A DNA stretch of 45,532 bases, taken from positions 1 through 45,532 of the forward strand of contig JAUZOM010000008.1 in the NCBI GenBank assembly GCA_030706465.1, written 5' to 3'. The stretch comes from Bacteroidota bacterium (lineage in GTDB: Bacteria; Bacteroidota; Bacteroidia; Bacteroidales; Paludibacteraceae). Below the pieces are notes generated by a model, which ran no database searches, was not told where the DNA came from, and was given only the letters and a program-made list of their open reading frames with translations. The position numbers were made by a program, and so were the translations under genes. Shown one piece after another: positions 32,540-39,962 of the stretch. Position 1 is the first letter of the stretch, and the number at the start of each line of letters is the position of its first letter.

Positions 32540-33430
32540 TCATTTCTTTTTAATCTCCAGCTCCACTCTTCCCAGATACAATCCGCTTTTCCCCATTTGG
32601 GCAATCACCATCGGTTTCCCGGCTGCGTTCTTAACGGTGGTGTTAGTAATCATACTATGGGAATGCCCCCCAATGATCACATCGATATACCTTGTTTTAC
32701 GCGCTATCTCGAAATCGTTTACTTTCTTACTGGTACTATCACCTCCCAGGTGTGACAAACAGATTATCACATCGCATTTTTCCCTTTTCTTCAACAGGGC
32801 AGAAACCTCATTGGCCTTTTCAACAGGATCCTGGTATTCCATACCTTTATAGTTCTTCTCAAAAATCAAACTTACCGGGTTCACATCCAGCGCCAGAATG
32901 CCAATGCGCAATCCGGACCGTTCGAGCACCACATAAGGTTTTACCAACCCTGACAAACTGGTATGGTCCAGCTTGTAATTGGAGCTTATCATAGGGAATT
33001 TCGCATTTCTCAACACAACCGCCAACGTGTCGATCCCGTTATCAAACTCATGGTTTCCCAGGGTTCCGGCATCGTATTTCATCCGGTTCATGGCATCAAT
33101 CTCCACCCGCCCATTCAGGAAATTAAAGTACGGCGTTCCCTGCGAATAATCCCCCGCATCCACCAACAGGACATTTTCTTCTTTCGCACGAATTTGGTTA
33201 ATTACTCCCATCCTGCGGGCATATCCACCCATATCGGACGTTTTTAAAGACGATTTATCCGTAGGCTCCACCTGACTGTGGGTATCATTGGTATGCAGGA
33301 TCACCAGTTTTATCTTCGACTGTCCAAGAACCGTAAGGATGGAGAACAACAAAATAAAAACGGCAATCCCCCCCTTCCATTTCATCTGATTATCCGAATA
33401 TCTATAGATTTGTGTTGACATGTTTTTCAC
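32540..33430 (-). CDS. 5'-nucleotidase family metallophosphatase, catalytic half
   Basis: The product has 296 residues. A signal-like segment ends at LTVLGQ (an internal ATG at 33385, MKWKGG, may be the real start). Di-metal motifs of the calcineurin-like fold are HTNDTHSQ, VDAGDYSQGTP, GNHEFDNG, CLSHLGGDS and GGHSHS, in that order. It removes phosphate from nucleotides or related esters outside the inner membrane. The nucleotide-binding C-terminal half usual in UshA-like enzymes is absent here and encoded by the gene just upstream. The two were probably one gene once, or act as a pair. Confidence 0.9.
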   Translation of the reverse strand: MKNMSTQIYRYSDNQMKWKGGIAVFILLFSILTVLGQSKIKLVILHTNDTHSQVEPTDKSSLKTSDMGGYARRMGVINQIRAKEENVLLVDAGDYSQGTPYFNFLNGRVEIDAMNRMKYDAGTLGNHEFDNGIDTLAVVLRNAKFPMISSNYKLDHTSLSGLVKPYVVLERSGLRIGILALDVNPVSLIFEKNYKGMEYQDPVEKANEVSALLKKREKCDVIICLSHLGGDSTSKKVNDFEIARKTRYIDVIIGGHSHSMITNTTVKNAAGKPMVIAQMGKSGLYLGRVELEIKKK

Positions 33431-33465
33431 TGTTAATTGTTGATTATAAATTTATGTATTGTAAA

Positions 33466-34230
33466 TTATTTTACAATTCTTCCATCCAGTTTCGATTGGA
33501 TCTTATTTCCCTTTTTTGTCTCGCCTTTGATATACTCCAGCAGCATGTCCCGCACTTTGATACCTGTATTTACTTTTTTTTCATATTGGGCCAATTGAAA
33601 CATGTTGTCGTTCCCAGCGGCCAAATAATCATTGGTAGCAATGCTGTAAAGTTTTTCGGTATCCAGCGGCTTTCCACCTACCGTTATGTGGATCGCTTTC
33701 CTGTTTTCTATCTCCAGGCGCAAACCAGAGACTCCTTCCCCACCCATGCCGGCAAAGTACTGGAGCAGTTGTTCCAGTTTGTCCCCTTTCAACCAAACAA
33801 TGACCAGCTCATTTTCGAAAGGCATTAATTCAAACACCTTCCCGACAGTAATGTTTCCCGCCGGTACGACCGTGCGCAGTCCCCCCAGGTTCACAACCGA
33901 AATATCCACCTGTTCACCCAAGAACTTCGATGCCGCTTGTCGGTACACATCGGCACTAAAATTAGAGAGTAGACTCTCAGGGGCATGGCCTTTCATGGTC
34001 TCTGCCACCTGCCCGATCACCACATTCATCCGGGCATCAACCCGTTGCTTTAACGGCTGCAACAGCTTTTCGTAATCCTTATCGGCGATCACTTCCGTAG
34101 TGCTGTCAATCGCAATTTTGGAAGAAGTGGCCTGAGTGATTACCCATGCTTTATGACTGCAGGATACCGCTGCGACCATAAAAAGCGGTATAATTAAAAT
34201 ACTTTTGATGTTCATCCTGTTTTGATTCAT
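33466..34230 (-). CDS. 5'-nucleotidase C-terminal domain lipoprotein
   Basis: The product has 254 residues, or 249 from MNIKSILI. A lipobox (AAVSC) makes it a lipoprotein. The body matches the substrate-specificity domain of 5'-nucleotidases: SNFSADVYRQA, NLGGLRTVVPAGNITVGKVFELMPFEN (shortened) and IATNDYLAAGNDNM. This domain normally stacks on the nucleobase. It has its own export signal and lies 35 bp before the catalytic half on the same strand, so it works as a separate subunit. The stop codon is not followed by an overlap, so a simple frameshift does not explain the split. Confidence 0.88.
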   Translation of the reverse strand: MNQNRMNIKSILIIPLFMVAAVSCSHKAWVITQATSSKIAIDSTTEVIADKDYEKLLQPLKQRVDARMNVVIGQVAETMKGHAPESLLSNFSADVYRQAASKFLGEQVDISVVNLGGLRTVVPAGNITVGKVFELMPFENELVIVWLKGDKLEQLLQYFAGMGGEGVSGLRLEIENRKAIHITVGGKPLDTEKLYSIATNDYLAAGNDNMFQLAQYEKKVNTGIKVRDMLLEYIKGETKKGNKIQSKLDGRIVK

Positions 34231-34365
34231 GAAAATATACGTCTGATAAAATTGAAAGTACGAAAGTACTGAAATTTAATTTACAGGCAAAAGAAAGCAA
34301 AAGATTGTTGCTTTTCAAATGTCGCGCAAGCAAAATGATGATTGAGCCGGCATTTAAATAGCATT

Positions 34366-34577
34366 TAATTCTACTTTACTAAATTAAAACAAAGCTAATA
34401 ACTCTGACCACAATAGACACAATAGAACACACAAATTAATCAAAAAAGTACACAATAGTCAACTACATAAGGATATTTTAAGATTATAAATTCAGAAAGA
34501 TGGCTAAAAAAAATGTCTTCTATTGTGAACTAGTGTGTCTATCGGGATTCGTTCTTTATTTTGGTAAAGTAGAATTA
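34366..34577. repeat. 212-bp inverted-repeat element, MITE-like
   Basis: Terminal arms TAATTCTACTTTACTAAA (34366-34383) and TTTGGTAAAGTAGAATTA (34560-34577) pair at 17 of 18 positions. Nested inside, ATAGACACA and CACA on the left have counterparts TGTG and TGTGTCTAT on the right. The middle is AT-rich. It is the size and shape of a miniature inverted-repeat element or a long hairpin RNA gene. No target-site duplication is obvious. Confidence 0.6.
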
Positions 34578-34802
34578 GTAAAGTAAAATGACTGCGTATT
34601 TTAAAATTATCTTCGAGTTAACCGTTTATAATCCGGTTCCGCAAGCTGCACGCGGGATATTAAATCCGGCTTTCCCAAACCGGGAAATGAATTAACCCTG
34701 TATTTCTTTTTCAAACGACCTGAATTTTGGGATCACTATTGCCCGATCATTGATAACTGATGACTGCTGACCGATCGCCTTTCATTCGGCTTTTGATATT
34801 CC

Positions 34803-34969
34803 TTCATTCTATGTATAATGGGAATTCAGAGGCACTTCCCTGGGGGTTCAGATAGGTATATCCCTCTGAACCCCCTCGCAACCCCCAGGAAACCCCCAGG
34901 CAACCCCCTCTGAACCTTATCTGAAATGCGGACCAGCCACGAAGCCAGTTACTCCCGGTATAGAGTGAA
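34803..34969. repeat. folded element with 11-bp period (locus B)
   Basis: Outer arms TTCATTCTAT (34803-34812) and ATAGAGTGAA (34960-34969) pair at 9 of 10. The left half carries 11-bp blocks GAATTCAGAGG, CACTTCCCTGG and GGGTTCAGATA (34822-34854). The right half carries the AACCC array and a final TTATCTGAA arm. The layout parallels locus A at 4529-4747 although the sequences differ. Confidence 0.75.
34862..34916 (-). repeat. 11-bp array with four G5 tracts, G-quadruplex motif
   Basis: C-runs start at 34871, 34882, 34893 and 34904, each five bases long and exactly 11 bp apart, with a CCC before them at 34862. On the minus strand this is G5 tracts joined by the 6-nt loops TTGCCT, TTTCCT and TTGCGA, meeting the strict G3+N1-7 rule four times over. 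Each unit ends in AACCC, as at locus A. Confidence 0.95.
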
Positions 34970-35290
34970 GAATGGAAAGATCATATATTGCTTTTCAATC
35001 TCGGTTGGCAATGACTCATGTTCACAAAATGACTGGTGAGTAACTCCGCCAGCTCTCCATTCCGGATGCAATCCGGGTAATTTCTTCCCATACCTTAGCT
35101 TTTGCTTTCAGACCTCATTCCTTTTTATTGCAAAGGTAAAGTCTACCTATTGTTCCTGGGAACCGGGAATCACCGAAGACTTAGAATGATAACAGGCAAC
35201 ACGCGATCACGGGTAATTCACGAATAATAGCCTAAAGAACCGGTCTAAAGGGATTGAAAGCACTTAATTGACACAACATCAGGTTTTAGT

Positions 35291-35323
35291 TTTTGGGGGT
35301 AAAAGCAAATTGTCGTATATTTG
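35291..35323 (+). promoter_or_regulatory. promoter of tyrS
   Basis: TTTTG (35291-35295), 20 bp, TATATTTG (35316-35323), a complete consensus match 54 bp before the ATG. Confidence 0.65.
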
Positions 35324-35376
35324 CATGTTGATTGAGAAAACAGAAATTAAACATCTTATAATTAGCATAAATACAA

Positions 35377-36669
35377 ATGAATTTTATTGAAGAATTGCAA
35401 TGGAGGGGTATGATCCATACCATGATGCCGGGGACGGAAGAACAATTGGCAAAAGAAATGACGGCAGCCTATGTGGGGATTGACCCCACAGCCGATTCGC
35501 TCCATATTGGCCACCTGGTAGGTGTCATGATGCTGAAACATTTTCAACGGGCGGGACACAAACCGATTGCTTTGGTGGGTGGTGCCACCGGTATGATCGG
35601 CGACCCATCAGGCAAATCGGCTGAACGGAATTTATTGGATGAACAAGCCCTCCGCCATAATCAGGAGTGCCTGAAGAAACAGTTGGAAAAGTTTCTGGAC
35701 TTCACCAGCGATTCACCCAACGCAGCTGAATTGGTAAACAATTACGACTGGATGAAAGGATACTCTTTCCTGAACTTTATTCGTGACATCGGGAAACATA
35801 TCACCGTCAACTACATGATGGCCAAAGACTCGGTAAAAAAACGCCTGAGCAACGAATCGAACGTCGGCATGTCGTTTACCGAATTCTCCTACCAGCTGTT
35901 GCAAGGATACGACTTTTTGCACCTGTACCAGGAAAAGAACTGCAAACTTCAAATGGGAGGTTCCGACCAATGGGGGAACATCACCACCGGAACCGAACTG
36001 ATCCGCCGGAAAACCGGAGGAGAAGCCTTTGCATTGGTTTGTCCGTTGATTACCAAAGCCGATGGTGGTAAATTTGGCAAAACAGAAAGTGGTAATGTTT
36101 GGCTCGACCGCCGGTATACATCACCTTACAAATTCTATCAGTTCTGGCTGAACGTGAGTGATGCGGATGCTGAAAAATATATCAAAATCTTTACAGCCAT
36201 TGGCAAGGAAGAAATCGATGCGTTGGTTGCCGAACATGCACAAGCCCCGCATCTGCGCCTGCTTCAGAAACGCCTGGCTCAGGAAGTAACCGTGATGGTG
36301 CACTCCGAGGAAGATTACCAGACAGCGGTGGAAGCTTCGGGCATTCTATTTGGAAACGCAACCTCCGAAGCCTTGAAAAAGCTGGACGAAGACACCTTGC
36401 TGGCTGTATTTGATGGGGTACCGCAATTCAAGGTTTCAAAGGAAATGCTCGGACAGGGCGTTAAAGCCATTGACCTGTTGACTGATGCAGCAGCTGTTTT
36501 CCCTTCGAAAGGCGAAATGCGCAAGCTGGTACAGTCGGGTGGAGTGAGCATTAACAAAGAAAAACTCGAACACCAGGATGAAATCATCGGCAGCACAAGG
36601 CTGCTCAACGACAAATATTTACTGGTTCAGAAAGGTAAAAAGAACTACTTCTTACTGACTGCCGAATAA
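35377..36669 (+). CDS. tyrS: tyrosyl-tRNA synthetase
   Basis: The product has 430 residues, a class I synthetase. HIGH is at 43-46 ([10 protein letters not shown]). The KMSKS loop reads KFGKTESG near 230, the form usual in bacterial Tyr[10 protein letters not shown] and GGSDQWGNI are further tyrosine-pocket motifs. The C-terminal S4 RNA-binding domain lies at about 365-430. It has a promoter of its own; the next gene is tRNA-Gln, also with its own promoter. Confidence 0.97.
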   Translation: MNFIEELQWRGMIHTMMPGTEEQLAKEMTAAYVGIDPTADSLHIGHLVGVMMLKHFQRAGHKPIALVGGATGMIGDPSGKSAERNLLDEQALRHNQECLKKQLEKFLDFTSDSPNAAELVNNYDWMKGYSFLNFIRDIGKHITVNYMMAKDSVKKRLSNESNVGMSFTEFSYQLLQGYDFLHLYQEKNCKLQMGGSDQWGNITTGTELIRRKTGGEAFALVCPLITKADGGKFGKTESGNVWLDRRYTSPYKFYQFWLNVSDADAEKYIKIFTAIGKEEIDALVAEHAQAPHLRLLQKRLAQEVTVMVHSEEDYQTAVEASGILFGNATSEALKKLDEDTLLAVFDGVPQFKVSKEMLGQGVKAIDLLTDAAAVFPSKGEMRKLVQSGGVSINKEKLEHQDEIIGSTRLLNDKYLLVQKGKKNYFLLTAE

Positions 36670-36707
36670 GGGATACCGGACTATTTCTGAATAATATTCC
36701 AAAAAGG

Positions 36708-36738
36708 TTTTGACGAAAAGAAAAAATTCGTATCTTTG
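36708..36738 (+). promoter_or_regulatory. promoter of tRNA-Gln(TTG)
   Basis: TTTTG (36708-36712), 18 bp, TATCTTTG (36731-36738), with the tRNA beginning 29 bp further on. Confidence 0.55.
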
Positions 36739-36766
36739 CACCGCTTTAGAAATAAAGCCCAACGAT

Positions 36767-36837
36767 TGTCTCATGGTGTAATGGTAGCACTGCAGTTTTT
36801 GGTTCTGCCTGACCAGGTTCGAGTCCTGGTGAGACAA
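36767..36837 (+). tRNA. tRNA-Gln, anticodon TTG
   Basis: The gene is 71 nt. Acceptor arms TGTCTCA and TGAGACA pair fully. The D-arm holds GTGTAATGGTAGCAC, the anticodon loop TTTTGGT gives TTG (reads CAA and, with wobble, CAG), and the T-arm is CCAGGTTCGAGTCCTGG. Discriminator A; the CCA end is not encoded. GTAATGGTAGCAC and the stem TGCAG are shared with the tRNA-Gln 175 bp downstream, so the pair arose by duplication. Confidence 0.95.
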
Positions 36838-36847
36838 CAATCAAGGT

Positions 36848-36888
36848 AATCGGTTGAATTTCAAAAATGAAGTTCAACCGATTTTTTG
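36848..36888 (+). terminator. Rho-independent terminator after tRNA-Gln(TTG)
   Basis: AATCGGTTGAA (36848-36858) and TTCAACCGATT (36873-36883) pair perfectly, followed by a T-run. It separates the two tRNA genes into separate transcripts. Confidence 0.92.
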
Positions 36889-36901
36889 TTTTCCAAAAAG
36901 C

Positions 36902-36932
36902 TTTGTTGTGAAGAAAATTTTTCTTACTTTTG
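36902..36932 (+). promoter_or_regulatory. promoter of tRNA-Gln(CTG)
   Basis: TTTG (36902-36905), 19 bp, TACTTTTG (36925-36932). The tRNA starts 80 bp later, an unusually long leader. It contains the short hairpin GTCC-TCAA-GGAC (36951-36962) followed by CTTTTT. Confidence 0.6.
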
Positions 36933-37011
36933 CAGCCTGAAAGTCGCACAGTCCTCAAGGACCTTTTTCGACGAATGTGTTTTCCACACGTAAAAAAGGA
37001 AAATAAACCAT

Positions 37012-37082
37012 TGTCTTATGGTGTAATGGTAGCACTGCAGTTTCTGGATCTGCCTGTCTAAGTTCGAATCTTAGTAAGACAA
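37012..37082 (+). tRNA. tRNA-Gln, anticodon CTG
   Basis: The gene is 71 nt. Acceptor arms TGTCTTA and TAAGACA, anticodon loop TTCTGGA with CTG (reads CAG), T-arm CTAAGTTCGAATCTTAG. Discriminator A; no encoded CCA. It complements the TTG isoacceptor upstream and differs from it in the acceptor and T stems by paired changes, so the fold is kept. Confidence 0.95.
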
Positions 37083-37100
37083 CAGTATTTAAATTAGAAA

Positions 37101-37133
37101 GCCTGATTATCAAATTGATAGTCAGGCGTTTTT
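37101..37133 (+). terminator. Rho-independent terminator after tRNA-Gln(CTG)
   Basis: GCCTGATTATCA (37101-37112) pairs with TGATAGTCAGGC (37116-37127) apart from one position, followed by GTTTTT-like Ts. Confidence 0.88.
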
Positions 37134-37273
37134 AGCTTCAGACATTCAATAAAAAAGGGACTGTCTTCGGATCAGCTAAAATAGGCATACAATCGGATTT
37201 TTGTTGCATTTTAATTAATTAAGAAAACGCAAAACAATTTGTTCTTCCACACGTTAAATAGCATAAATACTCA

Positions 37274-37303
37274 TTGTATGTGTAAATAATTTACTTACTT
37301 TTG
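37274..37303 (+). promoter_or_regulatory. promoter and dyad of the Panacea toxin-antitoxin pair
   Basis: TTG (37274-37276), 19 bp, TACTTTTG (37296-37303). ACTTAC and GTAAGT flank TTTT across the -7 box, a small perfect dyad placed where an autorepressor would bind. Confidence 0.55.
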
Positions 37304-37375
37304 TAAGTTATTAAAACACATACCCTTCCTATATAATTGAAACCCGATATTTTCAACAATCAAACAACCCATAGT

Positions 37376-37939
37376 ATGACACAAGATGAAATTCTTAAGT
37401 TAAAGGCGGTTGCTCTCTATATTATTAGCAAATTCGGAGAGGTTGATATTTTGCGCATATTTAAGATATTATATTTTGCTGAAAAAGAACATTATGCTAA
37501 ATATGGTCGTCGCATTGTAAACGACACTTATTTTGCATTAGAGAGAGGCCCTGTCCCTTCAGCTTTATATGATGCTATAAAAATATCTCAAGGGAAAAGT
37601 TCACTAACAAAGTTTCCACAATTAGGCGTAATTTCTAATTCTATTTGTGTTGGCAGTGATGTTTCTCTTGATTATATAATTACGGCAAATGAGCTTCCTG
37701 ATATGAGTGAACTTTCAAAGTCAGATATATTGTGTTTAGATAAGTCTTTTATTGAAAATAAAGATTTAGACTATAATACGTTATCAGAGAAATCACATGA
37801 TATTGCGTGGACCGATGCATGGAGTAAAAGTAAAAATTCAGTAATAAATCCAATTCTTATTGCAAAGGCTGCGGGTGCTAATGATGCAATGATAGAATAC
37901 ATCAAAGAAAAAGAGCTTATCAACGAATTAATTGGCTAG
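37376..37939 (+). CDS. Panacea (SocA/DUF4065) domain antitoxin
   Basis: The product has 187 residues from the ATG at 37376; a TTG at 37337 is the only alternative. The Panacea signature is clear in residues 1-80: LKAVALYIISKFGEVDILRIFKILYFAEKEHYAKYGRRI in pieces, then NDTYFALERGPVPSALYDAI. Panacea proteins neutralise a range of unrelated toxins. The next gene starts 2 bp after the stop codon, the tight spacing of a toxin-antitoxin operon. Base composition is more AT-rich than in tyrS, suggesting recent arrival. It lies 294 bp after a tRNA gene, a common site for mobile DNA, though no integrase or att repeat was found. Confidence 0.87.
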   Translation: MTQDEILKLKAVALYIISKFGEVDILRIFKILYFAEKEHYAKYGRRIVNDTYFALERGPVPSALYDAIKISQGKSSLTKFPQLGVISNSICVGSDVSLDYIITANELPDMSELSKSDILCLDKSFIENKDLDYNTLSEKSHDIAWTDAWSKSKNSVINPILIAKAAGANDAMIEYIKEKELINELIG

Positions 37940-37941
37940 AC

Positions 37942-38418
37942 ATGGCTTCCTTTTCGGATTTGTTGAGTGAAACCACTAAAGGTAAATTAATTGCCAACAC
38001 CATAAAAGTTGGTTCTGTTTACAGAATGAAATTAACTCCAACTGAAGGTGTAATACCAAAGACAATCGAAGATACCAGTCGGAATAAATACTTTGTAGTT
38101 GTTGGTTTTGACAAAGAAGGTAATGCTATTGGTTTCGTTCTTATAAACACCAACATTAACCCCAATTTAACTGAAGAAGTTAAGCTCTTGCACTATCCGA
38201 TTCTTCATAAAAACTATCCATTTTTAGCTAATCAGAACAGATTTGTAGATTGTAATGAAATAAAAAGAATTACAATAGAGAAATTCAACAATTTGCTTGG
38301 ATTAAATTCCGAAGTAGGTCAAATAACAGATGAAGATCTAAGCTACATATTTAGGACGATTAAAGAATCGCCAACAGTAACTACAAAAGAGTTACTAAAA
38401 TATGGAATAATAATCTAG
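37942..38418 (+). CDS. putative toxin of the Panacea pair
   Basis: The product has 158 residues with no signal peptide and no membrane segment. The N-terminal half (KVGSVYRMKLTPTEGV, then RNKYFVVVGFDKEGNAIGFVLINTNIN in part) recalls the small beta-barrel of the PemK/MazF type, but the match is loose and no catalytic residue can be assigned. The C-terminal half is predicted helical (ITDEDLSYIFRTIKESPTVTTKELLKYG). Its place directly after a Panacea antitoxin is the main reason to call it a toxin. It could instead be an accessory protein. It is AT-rich like its partner. Confidence 0.6.
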   Translation: MASFSDLLSETTKGKLIANTIKVGSVYRMKLTPTEGVIPKTIEDTSRNKYFVVVGFDKEGNAIGFVLINTNINPNLTEEVKLLHYPILHKNYPFLANQNRFVDCNEIKRITIEKFNNLLGLNSEVGQITDEDLSYIFRTIKESPTVTTKELLKYGIII

Positions 38419-38485
38419 AATTTAAATGTTTTATTAGTGCCACAATATACTATTCCGTGAATTGTGAAATAGCTTTACAACATTA

Positions 38486-38519
38486 ATATTTAGAATTCAG
38501 CCATTGGAATTCTAAATAT
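38486..38519. repeat. 13-bp perfect inverted repeat
   Basis: ATATTTAGAATTC (38486-38498) and GAATTCTAAATAT (38507-38519) pair without mismatch around an 8-nt loop, 67 bp past the toxin gene. No T-run follows. It may be a mobile-element end, a binding site or an mRNA-stabilising hairpin. Confidence 0.55.
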
Positions 38520-38563
38520 GTAATTGGCGGGAATATGCTAAAAATTGATTATCTTCTACCAAC

Positions 38564-38596
38564 AAAAAACCGCTCCAGATTATGAAGCGGTTCTTT
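38564..38596 (-). terminator. terminator of the AICAR transformylase gene
   Basis: AACCGCT and AGCGGTT pair around a short loop, with A- and T-rich flanks. On the minus strand the T-run is the stronger, so it mainly ends the minus-strand gene. Confidence 0.8.
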
Positions 38597-38651
38597 ATTC
38601 TACATTTTCATTCACAAGCCAGTCGGCTAACGTCTAAACTCTTCCCCATTA

Positions 38652-39821
38652 TTAATGCGTAAACAAGCGGGTTCCGGTATGATACATAATCATATTGTAT
38701 TCATCGGCAGCAGCAATACAGAGGTCATCACGCAGGGAACCTCCCGGGTGGGCTATGTACTGGATATTGGTGCGGGAAGCGCGGTCGATATTATCTCGGA
38801 ACGGGAAGAAGGCATCCGAGGAAAGGCTTATTCCATTGAATTGATTAATAAACAGGTTTTTCTCCTCCTGAGAAACAGGTTCCGGAATTGATGTTAATTG
38901 TGAAGCCATCAATTTCTTTTCATTATCCGAAAGTTCGTTCCACAGAATAAACTGGTCCACAATATTCGCTTTCTCAGGTTTCTTCAGGTTTTCGGCAAAC
39001 TCAAGGCCCAGCACTTTGGGATGTTGTTGCAGGAACCATTTTTCAGCTTTATCACAGGCCAACCGAAGACAATGCACACGCGATTGCTGGCCGGCACCTA
39101 CACCTATAAGTTGCCCGTCATAAGCCACCACCACCGAATTAGACTGGGTGTATTTCAGGGCTATCGTAGCAACGATCAGTGATTGCAGGGCTTCTTCCGT
39201 CACTTTTTTATTGGCTGTAACTATGTTGTTGAAAAAGTTTGCATCTATTACGGCTTTATTCCGTGATTGCTGCACCGTAAACCCATACACATCTTTTGTT
39301 TCCACATCCCCCGGTTCATAGTCCTTGTCTATTTGCAATACCAGATAATTCCCTTTTTTCTTTGCTTTTAGTATCTCCAGGGCTTCGGGATCATACCCGG
39401 GAGCAATGATCAGATCGGATACTTCCGATTTAATAATCTTAGCCAATGAGACATCGACTGTTTCACTCACGGCTGCCGCATCGCCAAAAGCACACATACG
39501 GTCTCCTCCCCGGGCCCGGATATAGGCCGTAGCCACCGGAGACAAATCGGTTACCGTAATAAACTGGGATTTCAGGAACGTAGGATCGAGCGGTTTTGCA
39601 ATGGCAGCCCCTGCCGGACTTACATGTTTAAAAGAAGCGGCACTGGCCACACCCGTTGCAGCCCGTAGCTCCTTTACCAATTGCCAGGCTGCAAGAGCAT
39701 CCAATATATTTACATAACTTGGTACCCCATTCAAAACTTTCAACGGGGAAATGTCGCCATCGAAGTGTACGTTGGCATTCTTCTGATGCGGATTAACCCC
39801 ATACTTTAATTTAATATCCAT
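38652..39821 (-). CDS. stand-alone AICAR transformylase (PurH C-terminal type)
   Basis: The product has 389 residues. The sequence matches only the formyltransferase half of PurH: LKYGVNPHQ near the start, SFKHVSPAGAA with the catalytic K-H pair, and AHPGGSLRD near the C-terminus. The inosinicase (IMP cyclohydrolase) half is missing, so by itself it should make FAICAR from AICAR and formyl-tetrahydrofolate without closing the ring. Bacteroidota often carry this short form next to a full-length PurH elsewhere. It lies alone between two toxin-antitoxin loci. Confidence 0.9.
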   Translation of the reverse strand: MDIKLKYGVNPHQKNANVHFDGDISPLKVLNGVPSYVNILDALAAWQLVKELRAATGVASAASFKHVSPAGAAIAKPLDPTFLKSQFITVTDLSPVATAYIRARGGDRMCAFGDAAAVSETVDVSLAKIIKSEVSDLIIAPGYDPEALEILKAKKKGNYLVLQIDKDYEPGDVETKDVYGFTVQQSRNKAVIDANFFNNIVTANKKVTEEALQSLIVATIALKYTQSNSVVVAYDGQLIGVGAGQQSRVHCLRLACDKAEKWFLQQHPKVLGLEFAENLKKPEKANIVDQFILWNELSDNEKKLMASQLTSIPEPVSQEEKNLFINQFNGISLSSDAFFPFRDNIDRASRTNIQYIAHPGGSLRDDLCIAAADEYNMIMYHTGTRLFTH

Positions 39822-39930
39822 TTTATCTGTATTATAATTTAATAAATTCTTATCTTTATTTTCCTTTATCTGCGCCCCGGGCCGTAACTCTAAAATTGTA
39901 TTGCGAACAAGGACAGGCCCCTTATAAATA

Positions 39931-39962
39931 AAAAAAATAGTTGTTATCTGATCCTAACAACT
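39931..39962 (-). terminator. terminator of hicB
   Basis: AGTTGTTA (39939-39946) and TAACAACT (39955-39962) pair perfectly around 8 nt. On the minus strand it is followed by an A then a T-run. The last pair overlaps the hicB stop codon. Confidence 0.8.

Larger units (their letters stand above)
34231..35376. other. 1.1-kb divergent intergenic region with two structured elements
   Basis: It lies between the minus-strand nucleotidase pair and plus-strand tyrS. It holds a 212-bp inverted element (34366-34577), an 11-bp-period element with a G-quadruplex motif (34803-34969), and the tyrS promoter (35291-35323). No open frame is supportable. Confidence 0.75.

Noticed and set aside
32540-34230. Frameshifted single 5'-nucleotidase gene
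   Set aside because: The binding half lies before the catalytic half, opposite to the domain order of the single-chain enzyme, and each half has its own export signal.
34366-34577. Insertion sequence
   Set aside because: No transposase frame inside; only the inverted arms are present, so it is listed as a repeat element.
34862-34916. CRISPR array or coding repeat
   Set aside because: No spacers, and no open frame with a plausible start spans the array.
37012-38651. Genomic island integrated at tRNA-Gln with att repeats
   Set aside because: No copy of the tRNA 3' end was found downstream and no integrase gene is present.
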